From positions 1-12,536 of the forward strand of contig JAMDBS010000091.1 of assembly GCA_023487325.1 (NCBI GenBank): a stretch of 12,536 nucleotides of DNA. The letters are read 5' to 3'. This DNA comes from Patescibacteria group bacterium. Lineage in GTDB: Bacteria; Patescibacteria; UBA1384; JAMDBS01. This document shows, piece by piece, positions 12,178-12,536 of the stretch. Numbering within the stretch: the first letter of the stretch is position 1; each line of letters opens with the position of its first letter. A program made the position numbers and the translations under genes. The notes beneath the pieces were generated by a model. The model ran no database searches, was not told the DNA's origin, and saw only the letters and a program-made list of their open reading frames with translations.

Positions 12178-12536
12178 TGCTAATTTATCAACGATTTCTT
12201 CCATATACATTCCCCGTGATCCCTTTATTAATATTATATCGTTAGGATGTATTTCTTTCAATAAAAATTCAACTATCTGTTGATTATTTTTAAATTGATA
12301 TGAATTTCGCTGTTTGGCAAAATTTGATCCGATAGTGATGATTAAATCGGCTGTTTTTTTTGCCAAATCCAATATTTCCTTATGGGCATTATTGGAAAAA
12401 TCTCCTAATTCGAGCATATCGCCCAAAACTGCAATTTTTCGGGAAGGTGTAAGGTGTAAGGTGTAAGGTGTAAGGCTTAATTTCTTTAGTGCTTTTTCCA
12501 TTGACAGTGGATTGGAGTTCAATTCACATTCCGGGC
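12169..12536 (-). CDS. murF: MurF, C-terminal part
   Basis: MurF is the ligase that adds the D-Ala-D-Ala dipeptide to the UDP-MurNAc-tripeptide. The frame stays open to the right edge, so the 5' part lies outside; 121 codons plus the stop are visible. ELNSNPLSMEKAL corresponds to the family's NANPxSMxxAL motif. IAVLGDMLELGDFSNNAHKEI is the MurF signature of the third domain, and ILIKGSRGMYMEEIVDKL is the usual end. An internal TTG (12522) is not the start, because conserved sequence continues upstream of it. Array J adds about a dozen residues (LSLTPYTLHLTPS) between EKALKKL and RKIAVLGD. The stop lies in array I, just before mraY. Confidence 0.92.
   Translation of the reverse strand, partial: PECELNSNPLSMEKALKKLSLTPYTLHLTPSRKIAVLGDMLELGDFSNNAHKEILDLAKKTADLIITIGSNFAKQRNSYQFKNNQQIVEFLLKEIHPNDIILIKGSRGMYMEEIVDKLAKY
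12444..12478 (-). repeat. Heptad array J inside murF
   Basis: AAGGTGT occurs four times in perfect tandem (12444-12471), followed by the variant AAGGCTT; on the minus strand the unit is CTTACAC. It is in frame and encodes SLTPYTLHLTP. The same unit occurs in arrays A and E, and the peptide core LTPYxL also occurs in the MurG extension from array D. Confidence 0.93.

Noticed and set aside
3202..12478. Heptad arrays as a CRISPR array
   Set aside because: Units are about 7 bp with no spacers of constant length and no cas genes are visible.
12520..12522. TTG as the murF start
   Set aside because: MurF sequence (ECELNSNP) continues upstream of it to the window edge, so the gene is partial rather than short.

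Overview
This AT-rich window carries most of a division-and-cell-wall (dcw) cluster, almost entirely on the minus strand. Read in transcription order, from high to low coordinates, the genes are: murF (5' end outside the window), mraY, a 59-residue small ORF, an uncharacterised radical SAM protein, murD, ftsW, a four-helix-bundle (23S rRNA intervening-sequence family) protein, murG, a 209-residue unknown protein, murC (one frameshift), an alpha/beta hydrolase on the opposite strand, murB, ftsQ and the start of recJ. The backbone order murF-mraY-murD-ftsW-murG-murC-murB-ftsQ is the classical one. Four of its junctions are interrupted by genes that do not belong to the pathway. TGA is used as a stop (three ATGA stop/start overlaps), so the code is the standard bacterial one. 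AT richness, lysine- and isoleucine-rich proteins, weak or absent Shine-Dalgarno (SD) sequences and the inserted genes suggest a Patescibacteria (CPR) genome, probably Parcubacteria-like. That placement is inference.

Together the enzymes make and export the peptidoglycan precursor. MurB completes UDP-MurNAc, and MurC, MurD and MurF add the first, second and last stem residues. MraY and MurG form lipid I and lipid II, FtsW is the septal glycan polymerase, and FtsQ is a divisome scaffold. Stop/start overlaps couple radical SAM to murD, the four-helix-bundle gene to murG, and ftsQ to recJ. A separate, strongly promoted unit (about 4255-5096) carries the 209-residue unknown protein. It has a textbook -35/-10 pair, a possible leaderless leader ORF, an attenuator-like hairpin, a strong SD and a terminator. 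The hydrolase and murB share a 75-bp divergent promoter region.

The most striking feature is a set of ten short arrays of roughly 7-bp units (A to J below), between about 3200 and 12480. They have related but not identical units (for example CTTACAC, CTATCGA, CTAACGT, AAATCCC). They fill intergenic spacers, form the stop codons of four genes, and interrupt the reading frames of MurF, MurD (twice), MurG (twice) and MurC without breaking them. There they encode proline- and leucine-rich linkers such as LTPYTL and PLHHKP. Two oppositely oriented arrays bracket the four-helix-bundle gene.

No rRNA, tRNA or CRISPR array was seen. No gene-free stretch exceeds 300 bases; the longest, 4938-5149, is described in detail.
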